DNA of 10,929 nt, from the NCBI GenBank assembly GCA_031394045.1, contig JANMWN010000031.1, positions 1 to 10,929 of the forward strand, read 5' to 3'. The translations under genes were made by a program, and so were the position numbers. Under the pieces are notes generated by a model. It was not told the DNA's origin and ran no database searches. It saw only the letters and a list, made by a program, of their open reading frames with translations. Positions 1 through 7,115 of this stretch are shown piece by piece; position 1 is the stretch's first letter; each line of letters begins with the position of its first letter. This DNA comes from JANYIP01 sp031394045. Its GTDB lineage: Bacteria > Actinomycetota > Actinomycetes > Prado026.

Positions 1-722
1 GCGGCCTCGAACTCAGCCTTGAACTCGGTCTCGAACACCTCGGCGAACAGGTCCTTGAACTGCCCGTCGTACGCCTTGAGGATCGTGTTCTTGGTCGAGA
101 GGTAGACCGGGTAGCCGCGGTTCAGCCCGTACCGCATCGACGCGCGCGCGAAGTCGCGGATCGAGTCGTCCAGGTTGTACATCGCCATCGCGACGCCGGA
201 GCCGGGGAAGTCGAAGACGTTGAGCTCGATCGGCGCCGAGCCGTCCGTCGGGGTGAACGTCAGCGTGAGCGTGCCCTCGCCGGGGATCTTCAGGTCGGTC
301 GCCTTGTACTGGTCGCCGAACGCGTGCCGGCCGACGACGATCGGCTTGGTCCAGCCCGGGACCAGCCGCGGGATGTTGCTGATGATGATCGGCTCGCGGA
401 AGATCACGCCGCCGAGGATGTTGCGGATCGTGCCGTTGGGCGACTTCCACATCTTCTTGAGGCCGAACTCCTCGACCCGCGCCTCGTCCGGGGTGATCGT
501 CGCGCACTTGACGCCGACGCCGTGCCGACGGATCGCCTCGGCCGAGTCGATGGTGACCTGGTCGTCCGTGGCGTCCCGGTGCTCGATCCCCAGGTCGTAG
601 TAGTCGAGCTCCACGTCGAGGTACGGGAGGATCAGCTGGTCCTTGATGAAGTGCCAGATGATGCGGGTCATCTCGTCGCCGTCGAGCTCGACGACCACAC
701 CCTCAACCTTGATCTTGCGCAT
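1..722 (-). CDS. icd: NADP-dependent isocitrate dehydrogenase, N-terminal part (3' end outside window)
   Basis: Oxidatively decarboxylates isocitrate to 2-oxoglutarate in the TCA cycle, making NADPH in the cytosol. The visible 240 residues align from memory with the homodimeric, eukaryote-like IDH class (human IDH1 type, about 405 residues), not with the E. coli Icd class. Visible motifs are GDEMTRIIW near residue 15, VKCATITPDE at 71-80, the isocitrate-binding SPNGTIRN at 94-101 with R100, R109, GRHAFGDQY at 131-139 (R132 equals the human IDH1 R132 position), and STKNTILK with K211, which matches the catalytic lysine. The start is ATG at 722, with a GGGAG ribosome site 8 nt upstream. The gene follows mdh after 66 bp, probably in the same transcription direction as a TCA pair. 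The reading frame is open to the window edge, so the C-terminal 40 percent is missing only because of the cut. Confidence 0.96.
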   Translation of the reverse strand, partial: MRKIKVEGVVVELDGDEMTRIIWHFIKDQLILPYLDVELDYYDLGIEHRDATDDQVTIDSAEAIRRHGVGVKCATITPDEARVEEFGLKKMWKSPNGTIRNILGGVIFREPIIISNIPRLVPGWTKPIVVGRHAFGDQYKATDLKIPGEGTLTLTFTPTDGSAPIELNVFDFPGSGVAMAMYNLDDSIRDFARASMRYGLNRGYPVYLSTKNTILKAYDGQFKDLFAEVFETEFKAEFEA

Positions 723-788
723 AGGAGCGGCTCCCGATCTTGTTGCTGGTACTGGAGAACGGCTAGCAGACTGGACGAGCAGGTCGAC

Positions 789-1748
789 TTAGAGGGACTG
801 GATGTCGGCCTGCTTGGCGCGGACCGCCTCGGCGGCCTCCCGCAGCCCCGCGAGCTCGCTCTCGGTCAGGTCGGTCTCGACGACCCTGCGTACGCCTCCG
901 GCACCGATCTCGGCCTCGACTCCGAGGTAGACACCGGAGATGCCGTACTCGCCGTCGACCCACGCGCAGACCGGCATGACCGCGCCTGAGTCCTGCGCCA
1001 CGGCCTTGGCCATCCGCGCCGCCGCCGCCGACGGGGCGTAGTAGGCCGACCCCGTCTTGAGCAGGGCCACGACCTCGGCGCCGCCGTTGCGGGTGCGGGT
1101 GACAAGCTCCTCGATCTTGTCGGCCGGCATCAGGTCGGACAGGGCCTGGCCACCGACGGTGCAGTGCGAGGGCACCGGCACCATCGTGTCGCCGTGCGAG
1201 CCGAGCGTCAGGGTGCGTACCGTACCGACCTCGACCGCCAGCGCCTCCGCGACGAAGTACGTGAAGCGGGCGGTGTCGAGCATCCCCGCCTGGCCGAGCA
1301 CCCGCTGCTTCGGGAAGCCGGACGCGAGCTGGGTCAGCGCCGTCATCTCGTCGAGCGGGTTGGACACCACGATGATGACCGCGCCCGGCGAGTGCGTGGC
1401 CAGATTCTCGGCCACGCCCCGGACGATGCGGGCGTTGGTCTCGATCAGGTCCATCCGGCTCATGCCCGGCTTGCGCGGCAGCCCGGCGGTGATCACGACG
1501 ATGTCGGAGTCGGCCGTGGCCTCGTAGCCCCCGCCGTCCGTGGTCGTGGTCGCGCCTACGACCTTGGTCTCGAAGCCCTCGATCGGGCGGGACTGGTTCA
1601 TGTCCAGGGCCAGCCCCTCGGGCTTGCCCTCCACGATGTCGGTGAGCACGACGGTCTCGAACACGTCGTACTCGGCCAGTCGCTGAGCCGTGGTCGACCC
1701 GTAGAAGCCCGCACCCACCACTGTGACCTTGCCGCTGCGCTGCGCCAT
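789..1748 (-). CDS. mdh: Malate dehydrogenase (LDH-like type)
   Basis: Interconverts malate and oxaloacetate with NAD in the TCA cycle; cytosolic. The 319-residue protein has the Rossmann loop GAGFYG at 12-17 and an acidic D37 at the end of the second strand, which favours NAD over NADP. The substrate loop PRKPGMSR is at 91-98; R92 sits where lactate dehydrogenases carry Gln, so malate rather than lactate specificity is expected, and R98 is the second substrate arginine. The catalytic pair is D158 (GMLDTARF, with R161) and H185 (GSHGDTM). Length fits the LDH-like MDH family (about 310-320). The start is ATG at 1748 with a purine-rich GGAGAGGGG about 7 nt upstream. A near-palindrome lies 26-43 nt upstream of the start, so the gene probably has its own regulated promoter. 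icd follows 66 bp downstream. Confidence 0.95.
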   Translation of the reverse strand: MAQRSGKVTVVGAGFYGSTTAQRLAEYDVFETVVLTDIVEGKPEGLALDMNQSRPIEGFETKVVGATTTTDGGGYEATADSDIVVITAGLPRKPGMSRMDLIETNARIVRGVAENLATHSPGAVIIVVSNPLDEMTALTQLASGFPKQRVLGQAGMLDTARFTYFVAEALAVEVGTVRTLTLGSHGDTMVPVPSHCTVGGQALSDLMPADKIEELVTRTRNGGAEVVALLKTGSAYYAPSAAAARMAKAVAQDSGAVMPVCAWVDGEYGISGVYLGVEAEIGAGGVRRVVETDLTESELAGLREAAEAVRAKQADIQSL

Positions 1749-1773
1749 GAGTCAGCCCCTCTCCGGATCTGCT

Positions 1774-1791
1774 TGTCTCGGCGTCAAGACA
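1774..1791 (-). promoter_or_regulatory. Imperfect 18-bp palindrome upstream of mdh, candidate operator
   Basis: Read on the minus strand this is TGTCTTGACGCCGAGACA; 14 of its 18 positions are self-complementary, with perfect TGTCT/AGACA arms. It lies 26-43 nt upstream of the mdh start codon, in the 112-bp gap behind the DUF3017 gene. A weak -10-like TACGGT lies just upstream of it, which would put the palindrome at the start of the transcript, a place typical of a repressor site. The binding protein is unknown, and TTGACG within it could alternatively be a -35 box, although no good -10 follows at 17 bp. Confidence 0.4.
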
Positions 1792-1841
1792 TCGAGGGCC
1801 ACCGTACTGGAAGCGACAGCGCGGCCACGAGGGAGGGCGGG

Positions 1842-1863
1842 CCTAGGGCGTGCTCGGCCTAGG
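1842..1863 (-). repeat. Paired CCTAGG sites at the DUF3017 stop; possible hairpin
   Basis: Two copies of the self-complementary hexamer CCTAGG (1842-1847 and 1858-1863) lie 16 bp apart, each part of the 8-bp direct repeat GGCCTAGG on the plus strand. The right copy contains the TAG stop of the DUF3017 gene. In RNA they can pair as a 6-bp stem with a 10-nt loop just after that gene. There is no U-tract, so this is at best a weak terminator or attenuator between DUF3017 and mdh. The repeat itself is certain; a function is not. Confidence 0.35.
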
Positions 1864-2146
1864 AGGGGGCGGGAACCGCCAGGGCGACGACGGCCAGGCT
1901 GACCCCGAGCACCATGAGCGTGGCGACGTCGAACCCGCGGCCACGTACCCGCAGGAGCCCGCTGCGAGCCTCGGGCAGGAGCGCCCGCAGCCAGGCACCC
2001 AGAATGACCGCGGCTGCCAACAGCAAGGTGCCGCGCCGGAACCGGTCGAAGACCACGACCACCCCGATACCGGCGCAGACCCCGGCGCAGACCACGACGA
2101 ACGGCCACTCGCGGGCAAGCACGCCACGAGCCTCGCCCTGCGCCAT
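1859..2146 (-). CDS. DUF3017 small membrane protein
   Basis: A 95-residue hydrophobic protein of unknown function with three likely membrane helices at about 14-33, 39-56 and 71-92. Between helices 2 and 3 it carries the features I associate with actinobacterial DUF3017: LRALLPEARSGLL at about 53-65 and a following RGRGFD at 69-73. Length matches that family (about 95-120). In other actinobacteria the family sits between folD and mdh; here it sits directly before mdh but behind a DUF3291 gene. ATG at 2146 is 5 nt past the DUF3291 stop. A GTG at 2155 overlaps that stop as GTGA and would add three residues, so either start implies translational coupling. No catalytic residues are recognisable; its job is unknown. 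Confidence 0.82.
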   Translation of the reverse strand: MAQGEARGVLAREWPFVVVCAGVCAGIGVVVVFDRFRRGTLLLAAAVILGAWLRALLPEARSGLLRVRGRGFDVATLMVLGVSLAVVALAVPAPS

Positions 2147-2151
2147 GGCGG

Positions 2152-2652
2152 TCACTCTACGGGCGCGAACAGGCTGCGCAGGGTGAAGGCGTCGGCGGTG
2201 GGTCCGTCCGCATCGAGGCGGTCGAGCCGGTCGCGGGCCTCTTCGAGGCAGGGCCGGTGCCCCGCCGGCACCCACCACAGCACCAGGTGTGCGCTGCCCA
2301 TCGGGACGAACCACTCCCGGCGCCGGCGCAGCACCTCGACGTGTCCGGCCCCGAACACGTACGCCCTCAGCGCATCGGCCGACGCCCAGACGCTCATGTT
2401 CACGATGATGTCCTGGCCCCACGGACGGACCGCCGTGGCGTTGCCCGACTCGTCCGCAAGGCGCCAGACGAAGCCGGGAGCAGCCTCCGCGAGCGCGTTG
2501 ACCGCGTCGAGCTGCGCGACGAAGCCGACCAGCTCCGGCGAGTCGATCGGCGCCACCAGCCGGGCCACGTTGAGCTGGGCCAGCTCCCGACCGGTCACCG
2601 GGTCACTCGGGTCGCTCAAGGTAACCGGGTCAGTGGAAGAAGTGTCGGACAC
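2152..2652 (-). CDS. DUF3291 domain protein (dimeric alpha-beta barrel type)
   Basis: A soluble protein of up to 166 residues, function unknown. The DUF3291 domain runs from about LAQLNVARL (24-32) to the end, with the characteristic PGFVWRL (59-65), NMSVWASADALRAYVF (85-100), RRRREWF (109-115) and LWWVPAGH (125-132) segments. The family is related to antibiotic-biosynthesis-monooxygenase-like alpha-beta barrels, but it has no proven activity that I know of. The first possible start, GTG at 2652, overlaps the purH end by 23 nt and gives a disordered Ser/Asp/Pro-rich leader. TTG at 2619 or GTG at 2598 would start nearer the domain, and none has a strong ribosome site, so the start is uncertain. 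It occupies the place where folD often stands between purH and DUF3017, and its TGA stop touches the next gene. Confidence 0.82.
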   Translation of the reverse strand: MSDTSSTDPVTLSDPSDPVTGRELAQLNVARLVAPIDSPELVGFVAQLDAVNALAEAAPGFVWRLADESGNATAVRPWGQDIIVNMSVWASADALRAYVFGAGHVEVLRRRREWFVPMGSAHLVLWWVPAGHRPCLEEARDRLDRLDADGPTADAFTLRSLFAPVE

Positions 2653-4222
2653 CGGAGAAGTACATCGTGACCCCGGCGGCCTCGGCCGCGGCGATCACCT
2701 CGTCGTCGCGTACGGAACCTCCCGGTTGCACCACCGCGCGGATACCCGCCTTGGTCAGCACCTCGAGCCCGTCCGGGACCGGGAAGAACGCGTCGGACGC
2801 CGCGACCGAGCCGCGGGCCCGCTCCTCGCCGGCCCGCTCCACAGCCAGCCGGGCCGAGTCGACCCGGTTGACCTGCCCCATGCCTACGCCGACGGTCGCG
2901 CCGTCGGCAGCCAGCACGATGGCGTTGGACTTGACCGACCGGCACGCCGTCCAGGCGAAGGCCAGGTCGGCGAGCGTCGTGTCGTCGGCCGCCGCACCTG
3001 CGGCCAGGGTCCAGCCGGCCGGCTCGTCACCGGCCTCGTCCACGGCGTCGACGGACTGCATGAGCAGCCCTCCGCTGACCGCCCGCCACTCCACGCCGCG
3101 GCCCGGGTGCGGGCCGTCGCAGCGCAGCAGCCGGACGTTCTTCTTCCCCGTCAGGACGTCGAGCGCGCCGTCGTCGAACCCCGGCGCGACGATGACCTCG
3201 GTGAACACGTCGGCGATCGCCTCAGCCATCGCCCGGGTCACCGGCCGGTTCGTCGCGATCACACCACCGAAGGCCGAGACCGGGTCGCACTCGAAGGCCT
3301 TGCGGTAGGCAGCCTCGATGTCGAGCCCGACGGCGATGCCGCAGGGGTTCGCGTGCTTGATGATCGCCACGGTCGGCTCGACGAAGTCGTACGCGGCCCG
3401 GCGAGCGGCGTCGGCATCGACGTAGTTGTTGTACGACATCTCCTTACCGTGCAGCTGCTCGGCCTGGGCGAGGCCGGGGGCTGCGTGCTCCGCGGCGTAC
3501 AGGGCCCCCCGCTGGTGCGGGTTCTCGCCGTACCGCAGCACGGCCTTGCGGTTCCAGGCGGCGCCGGCCCAGGCCGGGAAGACCTCGCCGGACGGGTGAG
3601 GCGCGAGCACGCTGCCCATCCACGAGGCCACCGCGATGTCGTACGACGCCGTGTGCCGGAACGCGTCGACGGCGAGCAGCTGGCGCTGGCCCAGGGTGAA
3701 GCCGCCGCTGGCCACCGCTGCCAGCACCTCGGGGTAGCGGCCCGGCGCGACGACGACAGCAACGCTCGGATGGTTCTTGGCGGCCGCGCGAACCATCGTC
3801 GGGCCACCGATGTCGATCTGCTCGACGCACTCGTCGGGTGCCGCGCCGGACGCGACGGTCGCGGTGAACGGGTACAGGTTCACCACGACCAGCTCGAACG
3901 GCTCGATGCCAAGATCGGCGAGCTGATCGGCATGGTCGGGCTTGCGCAGGTCGGCGAGCACGCCCGCGTGGACCTTCGGGTGGAGAGTCTTGACCCGGCC
4001 CTCGAGGCACTCCGGGAAGCCGGTCAGGTCGGAGACCTGGGTGACGGGGATCCCCAGCGCCGCCACGTTCGCGGCGGTGGACCCGGTCGAGACGATCTCG
4101 ACACCGGCGGCGTGCAGTCCTTCGGCGAGCTCGGCCAAGCCGGACTTGTCGTAGACGCTCACGAGCGCCCGGCGGACCGGCCTGCGGTCGGGGGACGGGC
4201 TCTCGCTGGCTGCGCTGCTCAC
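2630..4222 (-). CDS. purH: Bifunctional AICAR transformylase / IMP cyclohydrolase
   Basis: Catalyses the last two steps of de novo IMP synthesis: formyl transfer from 10-formyl-THF to AICAR, then ring closure. The 530-residue product matches the family's usual length (E. coli about 529). The N-terminal cyclohydrolase (MGS-like) domain shows VYDKSG at 23-28, STGST at 45-49 and RVKTLHPKVHAG at 76-87. The transformylase part shows YGENPHQ at 231-237, IKHANPCG at 288-295 with the catalytic K289/H290 pair, SAFGG at 316-320, SDAFFP at 476-481 and the ending GVTMYFSGVRHFFH. I chose GTG at 4222 because it overlaps the purN stop as GTGA and has AGGAAGG upstream at about 10 nt; a TTG at 4255 would only add 11 unconserved residues. 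purN and purH are consecutive and surely co-translated. The 3' end overlaps the DUF3291 start. Confidence 0.97.
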   Translation of the reverse strand: MSSAASESPSPDRRPVRRALVSVYDKSGLAELAEGLHAAGVEIVSTGSTAANVAALGIPVTQVSDLTGFPECLEGRVKTLHPKVHAGVLADLRKPDHADQLADLGIEPFELVVVNLYPFTATVASGAAPDECVEQIDIGGPTMVRAAAKNHPSVAVVVAPGRYPEVLAAVASGGFTLGQRQLLAVDAFRHTASYDIAVASWMGSVLAPHPSGEVFPAWAGAAWNRKAVLRYGENPHQRGALYAAEHAAPGLAQAEQLHGKEMSYNNYVDADAARRAAYDFVEPTVAIIKHANPCGIAVGLDIEAAYRKAFECDPVSAFGGVIATNRPVTRAMAEAIADVFTEVIVAPGFDDGALDVLTGKKNVRLLRCDGPHPGRGVEWRAVSGGLLMQSVDAVDEAGDEPAGWTLAAGAAADDTTLADLAFAWTACRSVKSNAIVLAADGATVGVGMGQVNRVDSARLAVERAGEERARGSVAASDAFFPVPDGLEVLTKAGIRAVVQPGGSVRDDEVIAAAEAAGVTMYFSGVRHFFH

Positions 4223-4833
4223 GGGATCGTGACCTTCCTGCCGTTGACGGACCAACCTGAACGGGACATGCGGCCGACGGAGTCGACGAGCAGCGTTCGC
4301 TCGACCTGCTTGATGCGCTCGTGCAGCGTCGCCTCGTCGTCGTCGTCGAGGACCTCGACCGCGGCCTGGGCGACGATCGGGCCGGTGTCGACCCCCGCGT
4401 CGACGACGAACAGCGTGCAGCCCGAGACCTTCGCACCGTACGCGAGGGCCTCGCGCGGCCCGTGCATGCCGGGGAAGGACGGCGACAGGGCGGGATGGGT
4501 GTTGACGCAGCGCCCGCCGAACCGGTCGAGGAAGGCGGCACCGGTGAGCTTCATGAACCCGGCGAGGACCACCAGGTCGGGCTCGAAGGAGCCGACCTGC
4601 TCGGCCAGCGCACGGTCCCAGGCGCCGCGGTCGGCGAACTCACCGGTGCGCAGCACGAAGGTGGGTACGCCCGCGCGCTCGGCCCGGTCGAGCGCCGTGA
4701 TCCCGTCCCGGTCTGCACCGACGGCCACGACCACGGCGCCGTACGCCGGGTCAGTCGACGCGTCGAGGAGCGCCTGCAGGGTGCTGCCGGCGCCTGAGAC
4801 GAGAACGACCAGCCGGCGAGGGGGTGCGACCAC
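4219..4833 (-). CDS. purN: Phosphoribosylglycinamide formyltransferase (GART)
   Basis: Transfers a formyl group from 10-formyl-THF to GAR, the third step of purine synthesis; cytosolic. At 204 residues it fits the PurN family. Visible are the phosphate loop SGAGSTLQALL at 13-23, AGFMKLTG at 91-98, the catalytic N111 and H113 in VNTHPALSPSFPG (110-122), and D149 in DAGVDTGPI (145-153). In E. coli PurN the loop reads GNGSN; here the Asn is Thr, and from memory the mycobacterial enzyme also lacks it, so this is lineage variation rather than a defect. A run of four Asp codons (LDDDDEATL, 162-170) precedes the helix. The start is GTG at 4833, inside the preceding membrane-protein gene (83-nt overlap), without a strong ribosome site. 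Its TGA overlaps the purH GTG. Confidence 0.95.
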   Translation of the reverse strand: MVAPPRRLVVLVSGAGSTLQALLDASTDPAYGAVVVAVGADRDGITALDRAERAGVPTFVLRTGEFADRGAWDRALAEQVGSFEPDLVVLAGFMKLTGAAFLDRFGGRCVNTHPALSPSFPGMHGPREALAYGAKVSGCTLFVVDAGVDTGPIVAQAAVEVLDDDDEATLHERIKQVERTLLVDSVGRMSRSGWSVNGRKVTIP

Positions 4834-6103
4834 GGTGCCGCACGCTACCGGCTAGGGCCACGACCCGCCGAGCCGCCCGGGCGAACACCTCGGCGTGCCG
4901 GTCGGCCTCCCACGCGACCGCCGCCGCCAGGGCGCCGACCTCGAGGGCGGCGACCGCTCCCACACGCAGCGGGTCGGGGCCGAGCTCGGACATGCGCACG
5001 GCGCCCAGCGAGCCCGACGACAGCCAGGCAAGCAGGCCAAGGCCGAGGCCTGCGAGCAGGCCGGCCGCCAACGCCTCGCCGACCAGGCGTGCGGTGGTCG
5101 CCGCCGGTCGCCGCGCCGCGAGCGCACCCACCACGAGGCCGGCCACGAGCGGGACCGCCAGGGCCGCCAGCGAGGCGGCCGGTGCGTGCCCGGTGCCAGG
5201 CAGCCCGCCGATGAGCGGGAACGCGGGTACCGGTCCGAGCGCCACTCCTGCGGGAGCCACCGACGTGCCGACGCCGACGGCGAACCCCGGGCCGACCGCA
5301 TAGGCCGACGCCCACACGACGGCCGTCGGCACCGCCAGGACGCCGAGCACCAGGAGCAGCAGGCCGCCGAGGACTCCGGCGTGGAACGACCGGGTGAGCT
5401 CGACCACCCGGTCGAATTGCCAGACGATCGACGCGGTCAGCAGCAGGGCGCCGCCGCCGAGCAGGGCCGCCAGGCCCGCGGCCGCCCCGCGCAGGACCTG
5501 GGGCAGCGCCTCCGGCACCAATGCCCCGACAGCGGGCCACAGCCGGCCCCCTGTGATGACGCCGATGCCGCCGGCGACCAGCGCGAGCAGCAGCGATCCG
5601 ACGACCAGCGACGCCACCTCGGCGCCGATCGTCTTGTCGCTGGCCAGCGAGCTGACCAAGGCCACTGCGACGACGTAGCTGACCGCCTGCGTCGCGGTCG
5701 CCGCGATCGCCGCTGGCAGCGCGTCGACCGACACCTCGCCGGCCCAGCGGCCGCTGCGGTAGAGCAGGTAGGCAGGCAGCGCCAGCAGGCCGAGCGGCAT
5801 CAGGCTGAGTACACCCACCGGGGTCGCGAGCGAGGCGTGCTGAGCTGCGAGCCACGCGAGCACACCGCCGCGGGCCGCGTCACCGGCGGCGACGGCAGCA
5901 GCGGCAGCACCGTCGGCGTGCGGCGCGAAGGTCCATGCGAGCAGGACCGGCGCGACGATCGCGGCCAGGCCGAGGGCCGCGGCCCACACGGCGGCGAGCG
6001 CACCCGTGGTGAACGGGGAGCGCAGCGCGAGCCCCGACCCCGCTGCGCCAGGGCTGGCCGCAGGCGTACCCGGGCGCTCGAGCTGGACCGTCACCTCACG
6101 CAT
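4751..6103 (-). CDS. perM: DUF6350 / PerM-like polytopic membrane protein
   Basis: A 450-residue integral membrane protein with about nine helices (roughly 34-58, 97-115, 131-153, 163-185, 205-226, 243-268, 308-329, 341-362, 380-398). The signature between helices 6 and 7, GPGFAVGVGTS at 271-281 and LGPVPAFPLIGGLPG at 289-303, is what I know from DUF6350 proteins. Mycobacterial PerM (Rv0955), linked to cell division and persistence, is of similar length and also stands directly before purN, so order and sequence agree. Function in this organism is inferred. The N-terminus is short and cytosolic; the C-terminal tail (411-450) is Arg/Pro-rich and basic. The start is ATG at 6103 with only a weak ribosome site, 107 bp after sucD. 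Its last 83 nt also encode the start of purN. Confidence 0.82.
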   Translation of the reverse strand: MREVTVQLERPGTPAASPGAAGSGLALRSPFTTGALAAVWAAALGLAAIVAPVLLAWTFAPHADGAAAAAVAAGDAARGGVLAWLAAQHASLATPVGVLSLMPLGLLALPAYLLYRSGRWAGEVSVDALPAAIAATATQAVSYVVAVALVSSLASDKTIGAEVASLVVGSLLLALVAGGIGVITGGRLWPAVGALVPEALPQVLRGAAAGLAALLGGGALLLTASIVWQFDRVVELTRSFHAGVLGGLLLLVLGVLAVPTAVVWASAYAVGPGFAVGVGTSVAPAGVALGPVPAFPLIGGLPGTGHAPAASLAALAVPLVAGLVVGALAARRPAATTARLVGEALAAGLLAGLGLGLLAWLSSGSLGAVRMSELGPDPLRVGAVAALEVGALAAAVAWEADRHAEVFARAARRVVALAGSVRHRGRTPSPAGRSRLRRRQHPAGAPRRVD

Positions 6104-6133
6104 CGTGCCAAACCGGGCACCAGGAGACCGGGA

Positions 6134-6155
6134 GCCGCGCCGCACGGCGGGCGGC
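6134..6155 (-). terminator. GC-rich hairpin between sucD and perM, possible terminator
   Basis: In the 107-bp gap after sucD, a 5-bp stem, a one-base bulge and a 4-bp stem close on a 3-nt loop (arms GCCGC..CCGC and GCGG..GCGGC). It lies 56 nt beyond the sucD stop and 31 nt before the perM-like start. No U-tract follows, so intrinsic termination would be weak; it may equally be a 5'-leader hairpin of the next transcript, or chance in GC-rich DNA. Confidence 0.25.
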
Positions 6156-6210
6156 AAGCGTGACCTCGAACCAACGGATCGACGAACAACCCTTCCCCCG
6201 ATGCGGGCCG

Positions 6211-7098
6211 TCAGAGCGACGCGATGACCTCGCGGAGCAGCCGGGCGGTCTCGGACGGGGTCTTGCCGACGCGTACGCCGACCGCCTCGAGCGCCTCCTG
6301 CTTGGCCAGCGCGGTGCCCGACGAACCGGACACGATCGCGCCGGCGTGGCCCATCGTCTTGCCCTCGGGCGCGGTGAACCCCGCGACGTAGCCGACCACC
6401 GGCTTGGTGACGTTGGCGCCGATGTAGGCCGCCGCCCGCTCCTCGGCGTCGCCACCGATCTCGCCGATCATCACGATCGCGTCGGTGTCGGGGTCGTCCT
6501 GGAACGCCGCCAGGCAGTCGATGTGCGTGGTGCCGATGATCGGGTCCCCGCCGATACCCACGGCCGTGGAGAAGCCGAGGTCGCGCAGCTCGTACATCAT
6601 CTGGTACGTCAGGGTGCCGGACTTGGAGACCAGGCCGACGCGGCCGGGGCCGGTGATCGTGCCGGGGATGATGCCGGCGTTGGACTTCCCGGGGCTGATC
6701 AGGCCAGGGCAGTTCGGGCCGATGATCCGGGTGGTCCCGGCGTTGACGGCGTACTGGAAGAACTCCGCCGTGTCGCGCACCGGGATGCCCTCGGTGATGA
6801 CGACGCACAGCGGCACCCCGGCGTCGATGGTCTCGAGCACCGCCGCCTTGGCGAAGCGAGGAGGTACGAACACGACGGAGACGTCGGCGCCGGTGGCTGC
6901 GACGGCCTCGCCGACCGAGCCGTACACCGGCACGGTGACGCCGTTCTCGGCGTCGACCTCGGCGCCGGCCTTGCCCGGGGTCACGCCGGCCACGATGCTC
7001 GCGCCTGAGGCGACCATGCGTCGAGTGTGCTTGGTGCCCTCGGAGCCGGTGATGCCCTGGACGAGGATCTGGGACTTCTCGGTGAGGAAGATCGCCAT
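6211..7098 (-). CDS. sucD: Succinyl-CoA synthetase alpha subunit
   Basis: Forms, with SucC, the enzyme that converts succinyl-CoA to succinate with synthesis of ATP or GTP in the TCA cycle. The 295-residue chain has the CoA-binding Rossmann loop QGITGSEGTKHT at 14-25, VTPGKAG at 39-45, IGPNCPGLISPGKSN at 126-140, VSKSGTLTY at 157-165 and GIGGDPIIGTTHID at 181-194. The phosphohistidine is H251 in GHAGAIVSG (250-258). Length is typical of the family (about 290-300). The start is ATG at 7098, 17 nt after the sucC stop, with only a weak GGGAC-like ribosome site, so expression likely relies on coupling to sucC. Nothing is missing or broken. Confidence 0.97.
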   Translation of the reverse strand: MAIFLTEKSQILVQGITGSEGTKHTRRMVASGASIVAGVTPGKAGAEVDAENGVTVPVYGSVGEAVAATGADVSVVFVPPRFAKAAVLETIDAGVPLCVVITEGIPVRDTAEFFQYAVNAGTTRIIGPNCPGLISPGKSNAGIIPGTITGPGRVGLVSKSGTLTYQMMYELRDLGFSTAVGIGGDPIIGTTHIDCLAAFQDDPDTDAIVMIGEIGGDAEERAAAYIGANVTKPVVGYVAGFTAPEGKTMGHAGAIVSGSSGTALAKQEALEAVGVRVGKTPSETARLLREVIASL

Positions 7099-7115
7099 GG
7101 TGGTGGTCCCGTCCC

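Noticed and set aside
724..734. GGAG-CGG-CTCC hairpin covering the icd ribosome site as a translational switch
   Set aside because: The stem is only 4 bp with a 3-nt loop, expected often by chance at this GC content.
4219..4833. Missing Asn in the PurN phosphate loop as a sign of an inactive enzyme
   Set aside because: Catalytic N111, H113 and D149 are intact, and the mycobacterial PurN I remember also deviates there; treated as lineage variation.
1850..4855. A 1001-codon open frame on the plus strand opposite purN, purH and the DUF genes
   Set aside because: It is antisense to well-recognised enzymes, has Arg/Asp/Gly/His-rich sequence without any domain, and is expected from GC-rich third codon positions.
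4895..6163. A 422-codon plus-strand frame opposite the perM-like gene
   Set aside because: Highly charged Gln/Arg/Asp composition, the complement of hydrophobic GC-rich codons; no domain and no ribosome site.
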